DNA of 64,000 nt from Williamsia soli (lineage in GTDB: Bacteria > Actinomycetota > Actinomycetes > Mycobacteriales > Mycobacteriaceae), in contig NZ_JAFRDR010000014.1 of NCBI RefSeq assembly GCF_017377795.1, forward strand, positions 1-64,000, read 5' to 3'. The position numbers and the translations under genes are program-made. Positions 44,353 through 53,307 of the stretch are shown here, in pieces. The notes beneath the pieces are model-generated. The model saw only the letters and a program-made list of their open reading frames with translations. It searched no databases and had not been told where the DNA came from. How positions within the stretch are numbered: the first letter of the stretch is position 1; each line of letters begins with the position of its first letter.

Positions 44353-45480
44353 TTGATCGTCATCGGTATCGATCCACATAAATCTAGCCACACCGCCACC
44401 GCCGTTGACCCTGCGACGAACGTCGACCTCGGATCGCTACGCATCCGCTCGACAGAGCCGGACTACCGAGCTCTGTTGGAATGGGCCAGGCGCTGGCCCG
44501 ACCATCGATGGGCCGTCGAGAACGCCAAAGGCCTCGGACATCACCTGTCGTTATGGCTTGTCCAGCAGGGTGAATCAGTCGTGGACGTCCCCTCCACAGC
44601 CACCGCACGCGTCCGACAACTCTCCCGCGGTGGCCGACGAAAGAATGATCGTATCGATGCCGCGGCCGCCGCATGCGTGGCAGCACTGCAAGGCGACGAA
44701 CGACCCGTGTTCTGCGAGGACTACACCAGTGTCTTGCGGGTGCTCGACGACCGCCGACGCAGCCTGCTGAGCGCCAAGAGCAAACTGGTGAACCAATTGC
44801 ACGCCGTGTTGCGCCAACTCCTTCCCGGTGGTGCAGATGTCGATCTGGACTCGGAGAAGGCAGCGGTGCTGTTGCGCAGGTTCGTACCTGAATCGCCGGC
44901 TGATGTGATGCGGCATCGAATCGCTCTGGAACTGGTGGGAGACCTCCGCCGGTTAGACGTGCAACTCGCCGATATCTCCGAGCGCACCGAAATCACGCTG
45001 ACCGACTGCGGCTCGACGCTGACGACGATCTTCGGCTGCGGATCTGTCACCGCCGGACGCATCATCGCCCGCACCGGCAATCCGTTCCGGTTTGCTTCCG
45101 AGGCCGCGTTCGCTACCTACTCCGGGACCGCACCAGTGCAGATCGCCTCGGCAGACTCTAACCGCCATCGTCTGTCTAGAGACGGCGACCGCGTGCTCAA
45201 CTCCGCGCTCCATGTCATCGCGGTCTGTCAGGGAAGAAACCTCAGTAGTCCCGGCTACCCCTACGTGCACAACAAAATCGAAGGTGGCATGACCCGACGC
45301 TCGGCGATGCGCTGCCTCAAACGCCAAGTGGCGAAAAAGGTCTGGCGAACCATGTGCCAGGACCACCGCCGGTGGGAGGCACGAGAACAACTGAGAGACC
45401 CCGCCGCCGTTTAGGTCCACATCGCACTCTCTGCCGCTGTCCAGAACTCTCCCGACAGGCGGCGATGCCCGTGCGCGCTT
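44100..45480 (+). mobile_element. IS110-family insertion sequence, ends approximate
   Basis: Defined by the intact IS110 transposase. IS110 elements lack terminal inverted repeats and usually do not duplicate their target, so the ends cannot be fixed by eye; the coordinates are approximate limits around the gene and leader. A comparison with an empty site would fix them. Confidence 0.5.
44353..45414 (+). CDS. IS110-family transposase (DEDD recombinase)
   Basis: 353 residues from TTG 44353; an upstream TTG at 44305 is possible. The N-terminal DEDD_Tnp domain begins IVIGIDPHKSSHTATAVDP with the first catalytic Asp, then ENAKGLGHHL and KNDRIDAAAAA. The C-terminal Transposase_20 domain has FGCGSVTAGRIIARTGNPFRF and YSGTAPVQIASADSNRHRLS with the catalytic Ser. 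The enzyme is full length and looks intact. It was inserted near the end of the ligase remnant, adding to evidence of instability here. Confidence 0.92.
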   Translation: MIVIGIDPHKSSHTATAVDPATNVDLGSLRIRSTEPDYRALLEWARRWPDHRWAVENAKGLGHHLSLWLVQQGESVVDVPSTATARVRQLSRGGRRKNDRIDAAAAACVAALQGDERPVFCEDYTSVLRVLDDRRRSLLSAKSKLVNQLHAVLRQLLPGGADVDLDSEKAAVLLRRFVPESPADVMRHRIALELVGDLRRLDVQLADISERTEITLTDCGSTLTTIFGCGSVTAGRIIARTGNPFRFASEAAFATYSGTAPVQIASADSNRHRLSRDGDRVLNSALHVIAVCQGRNLSSPGYPYVHNKIEGGMTRRSAMRCLKRQVAKKVWRTMCQDHRRWEAREQLRDPAAV

Positions 45481-45879
45481 ACAAGATGACAACAGAGCGC
45501 GGAGGCCTGCTTCCCGCGCACCCAAGATGCCTCAGGCACGCCAGGCCTCCGCGTCGCAATGCTATCGCTAATCGAACACCTGTGCTAGTCGCCGCCTGGC
45601 CTGGCACCCTTGATACGAGCCTAACCCTACGGTGGCAATCAACCGCGCGGACGAACCATAGCTCGCAGACGAATGCCTAGCATTCGCCTGCCTCCTTCTC
45701 CTGCGCCACAACCTAGCAATACCGCGGATTTCGAGCACCCCACCCCTACTAGTCGCATGGAACCGAATACAGCAGAGTGGATACGGCGGGCAATCATATG
45801 TGACTCGTCGATGAAGGGAGCCGTCGCGCGTCGATGACTTCACTTGTTCGTCGACATTTCTGGCTGAGAGAATGGAGCG
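45415..45879. other. intergenic region with long hairpin
   Basis: No supported gene. It contains a perfect 12-bp inverted repeat, CGCGGAGGCCTG (45498-45509) and CAGGCCTCCGCG (45542-45553), with a 32-base loop, about 85 bases after the transposase stop. It could be a transcription terminator without a T-run or part of the IS right end. Confidence 0.5.
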
Positions 45880-47025
45880 GTGGTATCCATTCGAATCTCA
45901 TTGCCCAAAGACACACCTCAGCTCTTCATCACCGCCGACTTCATCAGGTGGCCCAACAACCATCGCGGAGAGATCCTCAGCGCAGGAGGACAACCCCTCA
46001 GTGCAGACGGCAGTCCTCCTCCGTTCCCGCCCGCAAACGATCTAGCCAATTATGTATCCATTGACTTTCAAGATCGCCGCACCCAAAAAGGCCCGACAAC
46101 GTCGATCGCCCTGGAGGTGCACCTTGGGGACGATGACCCAGGAGTGGATCTAGAGGCCTGGGAAAGTATCGAGGAGGCCGGGGTACGCATGAACAGCTCC
46201 GTACTGCCAATGATGGATACCTTCGAACATGAACTTGACGAAGTGGCTACCGCCACCGAGGGCCAGATCGCCACTGGCGGCTGGTACATGCTCAGGGCCA
46301 GCGTTCGCGACTTGAACGCAGCCGCAGACACTGGACATCCGCGGGTGCGTATCGACCTGTGGCCGATCGCAAAGCCGGCGGCACTGCGTCGCATCAAGCA
46401 CAAGCCAGCAACCGTTCCTCGCTCGAAAGCGCCCACAGCAGTCGATATCTCATCGGAATGGAACCGGCTCATGCTCGCCCTACTACGGGCCGGCGACAGC
46501 ACAACCACACTGCATGATGCGATCGCAGCGAAACGCGCTATGGAAAACCTTGACGCAGTGCGCGATGCGGCCAGTGCCAGCGGCATCGATCTGAACGGTC
46601 CACTAATCGAGTGGTTCGCGATCCTGGCGCTCACCCCGACCCAAAAGCCTAGAATTTTACCCTCCTACGATGCACTCACCCTGGACGAATCGATACAGAC
46701 CAGACAACGGATGCTCGACGCCTGGGAACCCGACGACGACACCTCCCCCACCGCCGGCGAGGCCGCCTACACCTTCATCCCGGAGTTCATCCCCATCGCT
46801 GAACGCGACGGATACGTTCTCTTCGTCGACACGCGCAGCGGAAAGAAGCATGGCCTGGTGCGCGAATTCGACAAGGTAGACGCCGACGACACCCCCACCA
46901 CATGGCGATCACTGCCACGCCTCCTCAACGAGCTTGCCGTCGCCATCGAATACCGGCAACCCTTCAACGGCTGGCAACCCAGCTTCGACACCGGCGAACT
47001 GCGCTGGGACTATCGCGTGTCTTAG
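45880..47025 (+). CDS. SMI1/KNR4 (SUKH)-domain protein with novel N-terminal domain
   Basis: 381 residues from GTG 45880 (GGAG upstream). The C-terminal part (about 270-365) has the SMI1/KNR4 pattern: LDAWEPDD, YTFIPEFIPIAERDGYVLFVD, RSGKKHGLVREFD, WRSLPRLLNELAVAIE. In bacteria such domains are typical of immunity proteins against polymorphic toxins and of regulatory adaptors. The N-terminal 170 residues are Asp/Ala-rich with no family I recognise, followed by a linker with a conserved-looking EWNRLMLALLRAGD helix. No cognate toxin gene is adjacent. Confidence 0.78.
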   Translation: MVSIRISLPKDTPQLFITADFIRWPNNHRGEILSAGGQPLSADGSPPPFPPANDLANYVSIDFQDRRTQKGPTTSIALEVHLGDDDPGVDLEAWESIEEAGVRMNSSVLPMMDTFEHELDEVATATEGQIATGGWYMLRASVRDLNAAADTGHPRVRIDLWPIAKPAALRRIKHKPATVPRSKAPTAVDISSEWNRLMLALLRAGDSTTTLHDAIAAKRAMENLDAVRDAASASGIDLNGPLIEWFAILALTPTQKPRILPSYDALTLDESIQTRQRMLDAWEPDDDTSPTAGEAAYTFIPEFIPIAERDGYVLFVDTRSGKKHGLVREFDKVDADDTPTTWRSLPRLLNELAVAIEYRQPFNGWQPSFDTGELRWDYRVS

Positions 47026-47248
47026 GTCGATACCGGCTCGGCCTGGCTCGTCGCCACCCGCGAACGGAATCAAAGACAAGTTCCGCCTCTGGCACTAAAG
47101 CCTTGATGCTGACCGCCGAACGATAGCCATTCAGCCAATGACCCAGCCGTGCGGGAGATCAATTCGAACGGATCGTGGCCTTGACTTACACAGAGGCACC
47201 CAGGTATCGCTACCCCATCGGCCCGCACCGTCCCATAGTATCGAACGT

Positions 47249-47590
47249 ATGTTCGCATCGACAGGGGTGGCCGAGTCCTGGGGTCACCGACGGACGCTGC
47301 GGATCTGCACCCCTGCTGTGCCGGTGACCGTCGATCTGTCTGTGGTGTTGGGGTGGGCGTTCGCCACCCGCCGCCCGCCCATCGGGGTCTCCCTCGATAC
47401 CCGTGCCCACGGAGTCCGGTTCGAACCGGACCATCCCGGCCTGCTGCTGGCGTGGCTGCGGGCCAGCAGTGGGCAATGGATCGGCATCTGCGAGGTCCAG
47501 TTGTGGAGCACGAACGCCCGCTGCGTCATCACCGAACGGTTCTGGCTACCGCCCAGCGCGGTACGGCGCCGCGCCGACCCACCGCGTTAG
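47249..47590 (+). CDS. hypothetical protein
   Basis: 113 residues from ATG 47249 (MFASTGVAESWGHRRTLRIC); an upstream start at 47138 gives a less convincing Arg/His/Ser-rich extension. The middle (VTVDLSVVLGWAFATRRPPI, then GVSLDTRAHGVRFEPDHPGL) has a soluble alpha/beta look. I recognise no family. It is followed 84 bases later by an Lsr2 gene on the same strand. Confidence 0.5.
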   Translation: MFASTGVAESWGHRRTLRICTPAVPVTVDLSVVLGWAFATRRPPIGVSLDTRAHGVRFEPDHPGLLLAWLRASSGQWIGICEVQLWSTNARCVITERFWLPPSAVRRRADPPR

Positions 47591-47674
47591 CTGGCCTTTT
47601 AACGATCCGCCGCACACAGTCGCCGCTAGTATCGGATCAACAACACTCAACTGAGCAATGAAGGACGTGCATTT

Positions 47675-48046
47675 GTGGCTACCGTGACCCGTGTCGAGTT
47701 CACCGACGATATCGACGGCAAGGCGCTCGACATCGACGATCTCAACCGGGTGAGCTGGTCCTGGCTAGGTGTGGACTACGAATTCGAGACCAGCACAGCC
47801 AATCTCGACCGGATCGAACACGGCCGGGTACCCCTGGCGACTCTGCTCGCCACGTCGCGGCGGGTCGGCGGACGCAAACATAGGCCCTCCCACACCACCA
47901 CCGCACCCACACGTATCGCGGTCGTGGCCGGGACCGATAGCACCACCATCCGGCAGTGGGCCAGAGACAACGGCTACGAACTCGGTGACCGCGGGAGAAT
48001 CCCCACGCACATCCTCACAGCCTTCACCGACCGCTCAACACCTTGA
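47675..48046 (+). CDS. lsr2: Lsr2-family nucleoid-associated protein
   Basis: 123 residues from GTG 47675 (AAGGA upstream). The N-terminal dimerisation domain reads VTRVEFTDDIDGKALDIDDL; the C-terminal DNA-binding domain reads IRQWARDNGYELGDRGRIPT, with the RGR AT-hook-like residues that enter the minor groove. Lsr2 silences AT-rich, horizontally acquired DNA. An extra copy in a mobile region often acts as a regulator of the element's own or host genes. The linker is longer and more basic than in the housekeeping protein. Confidence 0.88.
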   Translation: MATVTRVEFTDDIDGKALDIDDLNRVSWSWLGVDYEFETSTANLDRIEHGRVPLATLLATSRRVGGRKHRPSHTTTAPTRIAVVAGTDSTTIRQWARDNGYELGDRGRIPTHILTAFTDRSTP

Positions 48047-48182
48047 GCGATCCGGTCGGCGCGCAACGCATCGCCGCAGCACGCCCAGAAGGTCGGTCAG
48101 TTCGGCTGCGCCGCAGCACTTCTCATCGCACGCGGCGGGAATGTCGGCACATGCACCAGGCGCGGTGAGACCGGCGCCGCGC

Positions 48183-48695
48183 CTACGGAATGTCAGCATG
48201 ATCGAGGAGGTGTTCGGTGCGCTCGAGCAGTGCTGCCATCTGATGGTCGAGGGCATCGAAGATGTCGTCGAGGTTCTCCAGGTCGCCGGCGGCGCGGCGC
48301 CGCGCAGCGATGCCGTCGTCGTAGGTGTCGTCCAAGGGCGCCGCGACAATGGGGCAGGGACGTTCTCGGTGGGGCGGGCGCGGCGCTTGAGCACCCCCGT
48401 TGTCCAGTCGGTGCGCGCGGTGATCGGCCGCCCCGGTGCCCGCAGATGGGTGTGTAGGACGGCGTCGATGGCACGCGGTTTCATGCCCGTGGTGGTGTCG
48501 CCGATCGGTGCGGTGGGGTTGCCCCACCGGTCGAAGGTCGGCAGTAACGCAGCGTCGGGGTTGTGATGCTCATGCCAGAAGACCTCTGAGGCCTGGGCGC
48601 GAGGCGCTGCGGTGTGCAGGACCGGAGCCCACGCCATCGGTGACGGGCGGCGCAGGGTGAGGTCGCGGATGGTCGCCCACCGCGAGAACTATGCG
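48183..48695 (-). pseudogene. frameshifted conserved hypothetical gene
   Basis: The minus strand codes ASEVFWHEHHNPDAALLPTF and DRWGNPTAPIGDTTTGMKPR, on to TDWTTGVLKRRARPTENVP in one frame. It then continues as PIVAAPLDDTYDDGIAARRR and ENLDDIFDALDHQMAALLER in the next frame, to a stop at 48183. One base is lost near 48350-48362. Upstream, a TAG interrupts the frame near 48690. The protein was probably 150-180 residues with a helical C-terminus; family unknown. Confidence 0.55.
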
Positions 48696-48831
48696 TCTGT
48701 GTCGGTGACGAACTCGTGGGCGTGGAACAAGCCCTATAAGGTCCGACACCACCCCAGTGAGTCAGACGCAAGTGAGGAGAACATGAATACACACGGCACC
48801 TTCGCGTCGAACTCGGCAGACCGTGGGGCAT

Positions 48832-49497
48832 TCACATCTGCGAATTGACCTTCTCCGCGGCCGTCATCAGGGTGCTGCGGACAGTGTCAACGGAAATCTC
48901 GTCCTGATCGTAGTTGGCAACCAATGAGACCGATACGTTGCCGCTGACCCATTGGACACCACCGCTACCGCCGTCCTCAGCCATGACGACCATCGCACCA
49001 GGGATCTCTGGCACGGGAGAACTCTGCGCACCGGACAACTCCTCATTGCTGCGCACGTTGGCAGCACAGTCGGCCAGGGCTTGCTCGGGTGTTGGGTACA
49101 CGCGGTATGCCACAGAGATTCCGCCTCCGTCGCAGAGGGACAGCGCGGTCTTTCCTGAAGGTTGCAATGCCTCGGCAGACTCTTTGTCGCGGCTGGCGAC
49201 AACAGTGCTGGCGTCCAGGTCTCCAACCTCGATTCCAATCGCTGTGATAGGTGCCACCGGTAAGAAGTCGCACGGCGATGAGATGTACTTGGGCACCACT
49301 TCTTGGACAGCGGAGGCTTTGGAGCTACTCGGTCGCGGTGCCGGCGTCATCGACTGTGTACTGGCCGAGCTCGTCGTGGTTGTGCTCTTTGCGATGTTCT
49401 CGCCATCCTCGGCGTCGCCGCATGCACCGATCGCGAGTGCAGCGCTCACCAGAGCGACGTAAGCGCAGGCGGGAGCCAGTCGAAAATTCACTTTCAC
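48832..49497 (-). CDS. DUF3558-type lipoprotein
   Basis: 221 residues from GTG 49497 (VKVNFRLAPACAYVALVSAA). A signal peptide ends in the lipobox LAIGAC, so the mature protein begins at Cys and is lipid-anchored outside the membrane. A Ser/Thr-rich linker (STTTTSSASTQSMTPAPRPS) leads to the DUF3558-like domain with the two expected Cys, PCDFLPVAPITAIGI and SLCDGGGISVAYRVYPTPEQ. Such proteins are specific to Mycobacteriales; their function is unknown. Confidence 0.82.
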   Translation of the reverse strand: MKVNFRLAPACAYVALVSAALAIGACGDAEDGENIAKSTTTTSSASTQSMTPAPRPSSSKASAVQEVVPKYISSPCDFLPVAPITAIGIEVGDLDASTVVASRDKESAEALQPSGKTALSLCDGGGISVAYRVYPTPEQALADCAANVRSNEELSGAQSSPVPEIPGAMVVMAEDGGSGGVQWVSGNVSVSLVANYDQDEISVDTVRSTLMTAAEKVNSQM

Positions 49498-50028
49498 CGT
49501 CCAATCTTCCAAGGCGTTATGTCTGTGGCCGCCGCCCACGCAGCCCTCGCGAATGTGACCCAACTTGAGCCGGCGCGTGCGCAGAACGGGTAAGCGTCAA
49601 AATGTTGGACCAGGCCGACCGCTCTCGAATTGAGCACGCCGCGTCGACAGCCCATTCTCGCGATCACCAAACCATCTGGGCCAGATTCTATCCGATGTGT
49701 CGCGGCGGCTAGGTTGAAATCCTCAGCTCACGGTTCCTGTGGTGTTATAGAGCTAGAGCCAAAACCCGTTGGTCAGACGTCGCGACCATTAGATAACAGC
49801 GCGTGTTGCAGGCCTTGTGATTTCACTTGCCGCGTAATTTTCCTCGTGGTGAAGATCATCCCGGCACTCGATGCAGCTCGTATCCTACGCCCTCCCCTCC
49901 GCCGGAAGGCCATCTGGAATATTTCGCCTCTGACTCGCGGACAGTCGACCCCTGTGAGCATCCGAAGCCCACTTTCAGGTGACGAAACATTCCTGGAGTC
50001 GGGCCATTTACTTAACCCGTCCCAGGGA
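49498..50028. other. intergenic region, no gene seen
   Basis: No supported gene in about 530 bases; frames are short and lack domains. It contains the promoter region of the lipoprotein gene and the region downstream of the McrC gene. It separates the lipoprotein from the defence island. Confidence 0.45.
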
Positions 50029-51303
50029 TCACCTGCTCGCAAACAGCTTTCGTAAGTGCTCGGCACACTCAATTTCAGTCACTGGCAGGCGTGTAAAACT
50101 CACGTGGTGCCCTTTCGACGTTGTCCACGGGCCATACTGCTCGGCGTAGGGCTCGTTGGCCTGTCCGGGGAAAGTGACGAAGCCCAGGGCGCCGCTGGGC
50201 AAAGGGAGCTGAGTTTGCGCGGAGAGATACGCATTCAGTTGATAAAGGTCCTCGCGATCGACACCGCGCGGCTCTGCCAGTGGCTTGTACTTGGCGTCGA
50301 TGATTGCTCGCGGCCGATCCACTGGTCCGACCACAATGTCAGGATACATTCGGCCGAATGCCTTGTCGGTGTGCGTGCTTCGGAGCAGCGGGTGCCCATC
50401 GCGCAGGTGTGTGCCGTGAAAGACGTCAGCTGCGCCGAACGCCTTTTTCGCGCAGTGGAGAAGGAACAGCTCCCAGAGCTCTGCAACGTCGATGAGGACA
50501 CCATCGGTGCGATCTGCTGTGGCAGTCGATCGCAACCCTTGGTGTCGCACGATCCGCCAGGAAAGTTCGGCAACTCGCTTGTAGGGCAGTGTAATCGGCG
50601 TATACCTCACTGTCTGCAATTCCCGCCAGGTCGGCAGCACCGGCCGGGGCCCGGTCGCCGCGCGTAGCCGCGGCATGAGCTCCTCAACACGGTTCCCGCG
50701 CCAGTCGCCGCGGTGAATGCGCCGATCTAAAACTCGATCAGCGAGGACGATCGACCGTGAGACAGGATTGTCGATCTTTTTGGGACGGACAGTCGACGCC
50801 AACATCGGTCTGCGTCCGGCGCGGAGCATCAACGTTTTGTGCACATCGAGCTGTCCTCTCGTGTGCTCCGACACGTGCAGTTGACGGGTGCGTATGCCCG
50901 GTGGACCGTGCCGCGCGGCGTCCACGAGTGCTGCTCTCCACGTTGCTGCGAGTAGTTCGGCGATGAAGGTCGGAGCCGCGACATGTTGAGCACTCCGCGG
51001 AATAACGTGCAGGTTAAGCGCTGCACCAGCCCAGGCAGCGATAGTGTTGAAGTCCAGGCGTGGGCGTATTTCGAGGATTCGTCCGTCACGGTACAGCTCA
51101 CCGATATACCGACCCGCCTTCCAGCCGTGCAGTTCACGTCGCACGATCGGGCCAGGAGTGTCCGCGGCGAGCGAGCGGCCCATTCGAAGCGTGAAGTCTG
51201 CAGGCTGGGTTGTCTCGGCGAGCTCCTGGAGCCATCGGTCGTCTTCGGTGGTCAGGGGCCGAACGGGTCCGACCAGGTCATGAAATATGAGCCTGTCAGT
51301 CAC
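50029..51303 (-). CDS. mcrC: McrC, nuclease subunit of Type IV restriction system McrBC
   Basis: 424 residues. N-terminal part: VRRELHGWKAGRYIGELYRDGRILEIRP. C-terminal PD-(D/E)xK nuclease: VELWELFLLHCAKKAF, YPDIVVGPVDRPRAIIDAKYKPL (Asp ... Asp-Ala-Lys, about 315-337) and YQLNAYLSAQ. It is recruited by the McrB GTPase and cuts DNA with modified cytosines. Its start overlaps the McrB stop by eight bases, so both are made together. The protein is of usual length and looks intact. Confidence 0.9.
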   Translation of the reverse strand: MTDRLIFHDLVGPVRPLTTEDDRWLQELAETTQPADFTLRMGRSLAADTPGPIVRRELHGWKAGRYIGELYRDGRILEIRPRLDFNTIAAWAGAALNLHVIPRSAQHVAAPTFIAELLAATWRAALVDAARHGPPGIRTRQLHVSEHTRGQLDVHKTLMLRAGRRPMLASTVRPKKIDNPVSRSIVLADRVLDRRIHRGDWRGNRVEELMPRLRAATGPRPVLPTWRELQTVRYTPITLPYKRVAELSWRIVRHQGLRSTATADRTDGVLIDVAELWELFLLHCAKKAFGAADVFHGTHLRDGHPLLRSTHTDKAFGRMYPDIVVGPVDRPRAIIDAKYKPLAEPRGVDREDLYQLNAYLSAQTQLPLPSGALGFVTFPGQANEPYAEQYGPWTTSKGHHVSFTRLPVTEIECAEHLRKLFASR

Positions 51304-53119
51304 GAGACAGAAACGTTCGCTTGAAGGCTTTCAGTTCTTCTGTTTGCGCATCTGAACCGGCGAGGTACTGGGCGAGCAGGGGTTCCAGTGATCTAGACCA
51401 GAGGTCGTCCAGTGCCGGTTGAACTGCCCCATTTGAAGTCCAGAGGTAGGTGCCCTTGGATGGCTTGTTCTTGCGTGCGCGTACCCACGGCCCTAGGAAG
51501 AACGCGATGTCAGCAAAGTAGGTGTGGCCCACTTGGTACTGTCTGCCCAGCTCGTCCGACTCCTCTATCGCCCGATTCAGAGCCTGTGCCCGGTCGGCGA
51601 ACTGCTCTAGCTGCTCGGCTGCGTCGTCGTACGAATGACGCTTCACATCACGATCCCAGCGATCGGCGACTATCGACAGCAGCGTCTCGCGTTCGAACGG
51701 ACATTCTCGCCACAAAAACCGTCGTCGAAGCGCGAAGTCGAGTGTCTCCACGGATTGGTCGATTTCATTCATCGTGCCGATGACATAGAGGTTCTCCGGG
51801 ATGACCAGGACATCTGGTTCCTGACCGGCGTCGAAGCCAGGGAGTTCTCGTTGCTTTCCCCGCTGATCGCGCTCGAGGAGGCTGAACGCTTCTCCTAGCA
51901 TCTCTGTCAGATTGGTCCGATTGATCTCGTCCAAGATCAACACGCCCGGCAGTGCGTCGAGCCCGCCCGGTTGTTGCTGATGTTCGAGTTTGTCCACTAC
52001 CCAGGGCAGAAATCCGGTCTGATATCGAGTGACATCGCCCTCCAGGCGCAGTCCGCGAATGAACTGCTCGTAGCCGAATCCCGGGTGCAGTTGGAGCCGA
52101 AAAATATTCGTGTCCATCGCCGTTTCCACTGCGGCAGCATTGGAAAAGTAGCGTTGAGGCCCCCACTGTGTTAGCGCTGCACGCCGAATCACTGCTTTCG
52201 CTAATGCCTCCGCCTGCCAGGTCTTACTCGTCCCTGGTGGGCCGTAGAGAACGATCTGTTTCTTCCACTCCAGGGCTTCGAGGTCGCCCACTCCGCCGGC
52301 TGTCGCGCCACCGGAGCTCTCCCAGACACCGCGCAAAGGCTCGTAGTAGAAGTCAACGGTCCCCCTCCTGGTGTTTCCTCCGGGAATGTACTTCTCAAGC
52401 TCTTGGCGGATCGCCCACAATTGCTCGTCAACATCATCGGAGATCCCCTCGGGGAGGAGCCCTGAGAAAGCATGGGCGATCTCGCGCTTGTGCGTACCAC
52501 TGGAGATGCGTTCGTAGTACTCGGGCCGGAGCAGGTGCAACATCACGTGTCGCATCTCGCGGATCGGCCAGTCAGTGTCGTCCGCAAACTCGCGTAATGC
52601 GCTTTCAGCGGCCAGGACAGCACGCCGCTCTAGATCGGATAGCACCTTCAAACGGCGTACGAAGTCGATCAGATAGGCAACCTGGACGTCGCGTCGGGTG
52701 TTAAATCCTATGCCCGGATGACCAATGCCTTGGCTCATTGCCTGAACCGCGACCGCATCCGTTGGCAGGTCTATGCCTGTGCCCTCGAGGGACCGAGTGA
52801 GGACGTTGAACTTGCCCCGCCTGGTCACCGAATCGACAAACAGGAAATGCACGAGGAGTACTTCTGCTCCCAAAAGCTTAACGTCGTCGGACGCTCCGCT
52901 GAGCTGCTCTTCCCATTTGGTGACAAAACGGCCGCCGGCCGTGTTTCCCGCCAGTTGGTTGCCGTTAAATCGCTCGTACAGGTCCTCGACGTTCTTCTGT
53001 GTCCACACATCGTGGCGGCCGTCGAAAACGAGTGACTCATCGCCCAACAGACAGGCACGTTCCCACCGCTCGGTCGTCCGGTCGATCTTCGATCGGTCAC
53101 CTTCAGTGAACCGTGCCAT
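51296..53119 (-). CDS. mcrB: McrB, GTP-dependent AAA+ motor of McrBC
   Basis: 607 residues. The N-terminal about 270 residues form a long helical domain whose homology I do not recognise; it presumably reads modified DNA. The AAA+ module has Walker A VLYGPPGTSKTWQAEAL (about 290-306), Walker B GVLILDEINRTNLTEMLG (about 389-406) and NLYVIGTMNEIDQS with the GTP-specific sensor typical of McrB. ALRRRFLWREC supplies the arginine finger region. With McrC it restricts methylated or hydroxymethylated incoming DNA. Directly downstream in the operon is McrC. Confidence 0.9.
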   Translation of the reverse strand: MARFTEGDRSKIDRTTERWERACLLGDESLVFDGRHDVWTQKNVEDLYERFNGNQLAGNTAGGRFVTKWEEQLSGASDDVKLLGAEVLLVHFLFVDSVTRRGKFNVLTRSLEGTGIDLPTDAVAVQAMSQGIGHPGIGFNTRRDVQVAYLIDFVRRLKVLSDLERRAVLAAESALREFADDTDWPIREMRHVMLHLLRPEYYERISSGTHKREIAHAFSGLLPEGISDDVDEQLWAIRQELEKYIPGGNTRRGTVDFYYEPLRGVWESSGGATAGGVGDLEALEWKKQIVLYGPPGTSKTWQAEALAKAVIRRAALTQWGPQRYFSNAAAVETAMDTNIFRLQLHPGFGYEQFIRGLRLEGDVTRYQTGFLPWVVDKLEHQQQPGGLDALPGVLILDEINRTNLTEMLGEAFSLLERDQRGKQRELPGFDAGQEPDVLVIPENLYVIGTMNEIDQSVETLDFALRRRFLWRECPFERETLLSIVADRWDRDVKRHSYDDAAEQLEQFADRAQALNRAIEESDELGRQYQVGHTYFADIAFFLGPWVRARKNKPSKGTYLWTSNGAVQPALDDLWSRSLEPLLAQYLAGSDAQTEELKAFKRTFLSRD

Positions 53120-53307
53120 CGCGCTCCCCCACAGTTATAAACAAACAGATCCTCAGCAGGTCATATCACAACCATCAACGCGTTAAGTCATACCGGGAGC
53201 CCGCGTACCGCTCTAGAGGGAGCACACTCACTAATAGCGATGTTGGTGTTCTCAACGTCGTTGAAGTGGAAGCGCCCACGCGTCACCTCGATCATCTGGC
53301 CAGGTCG

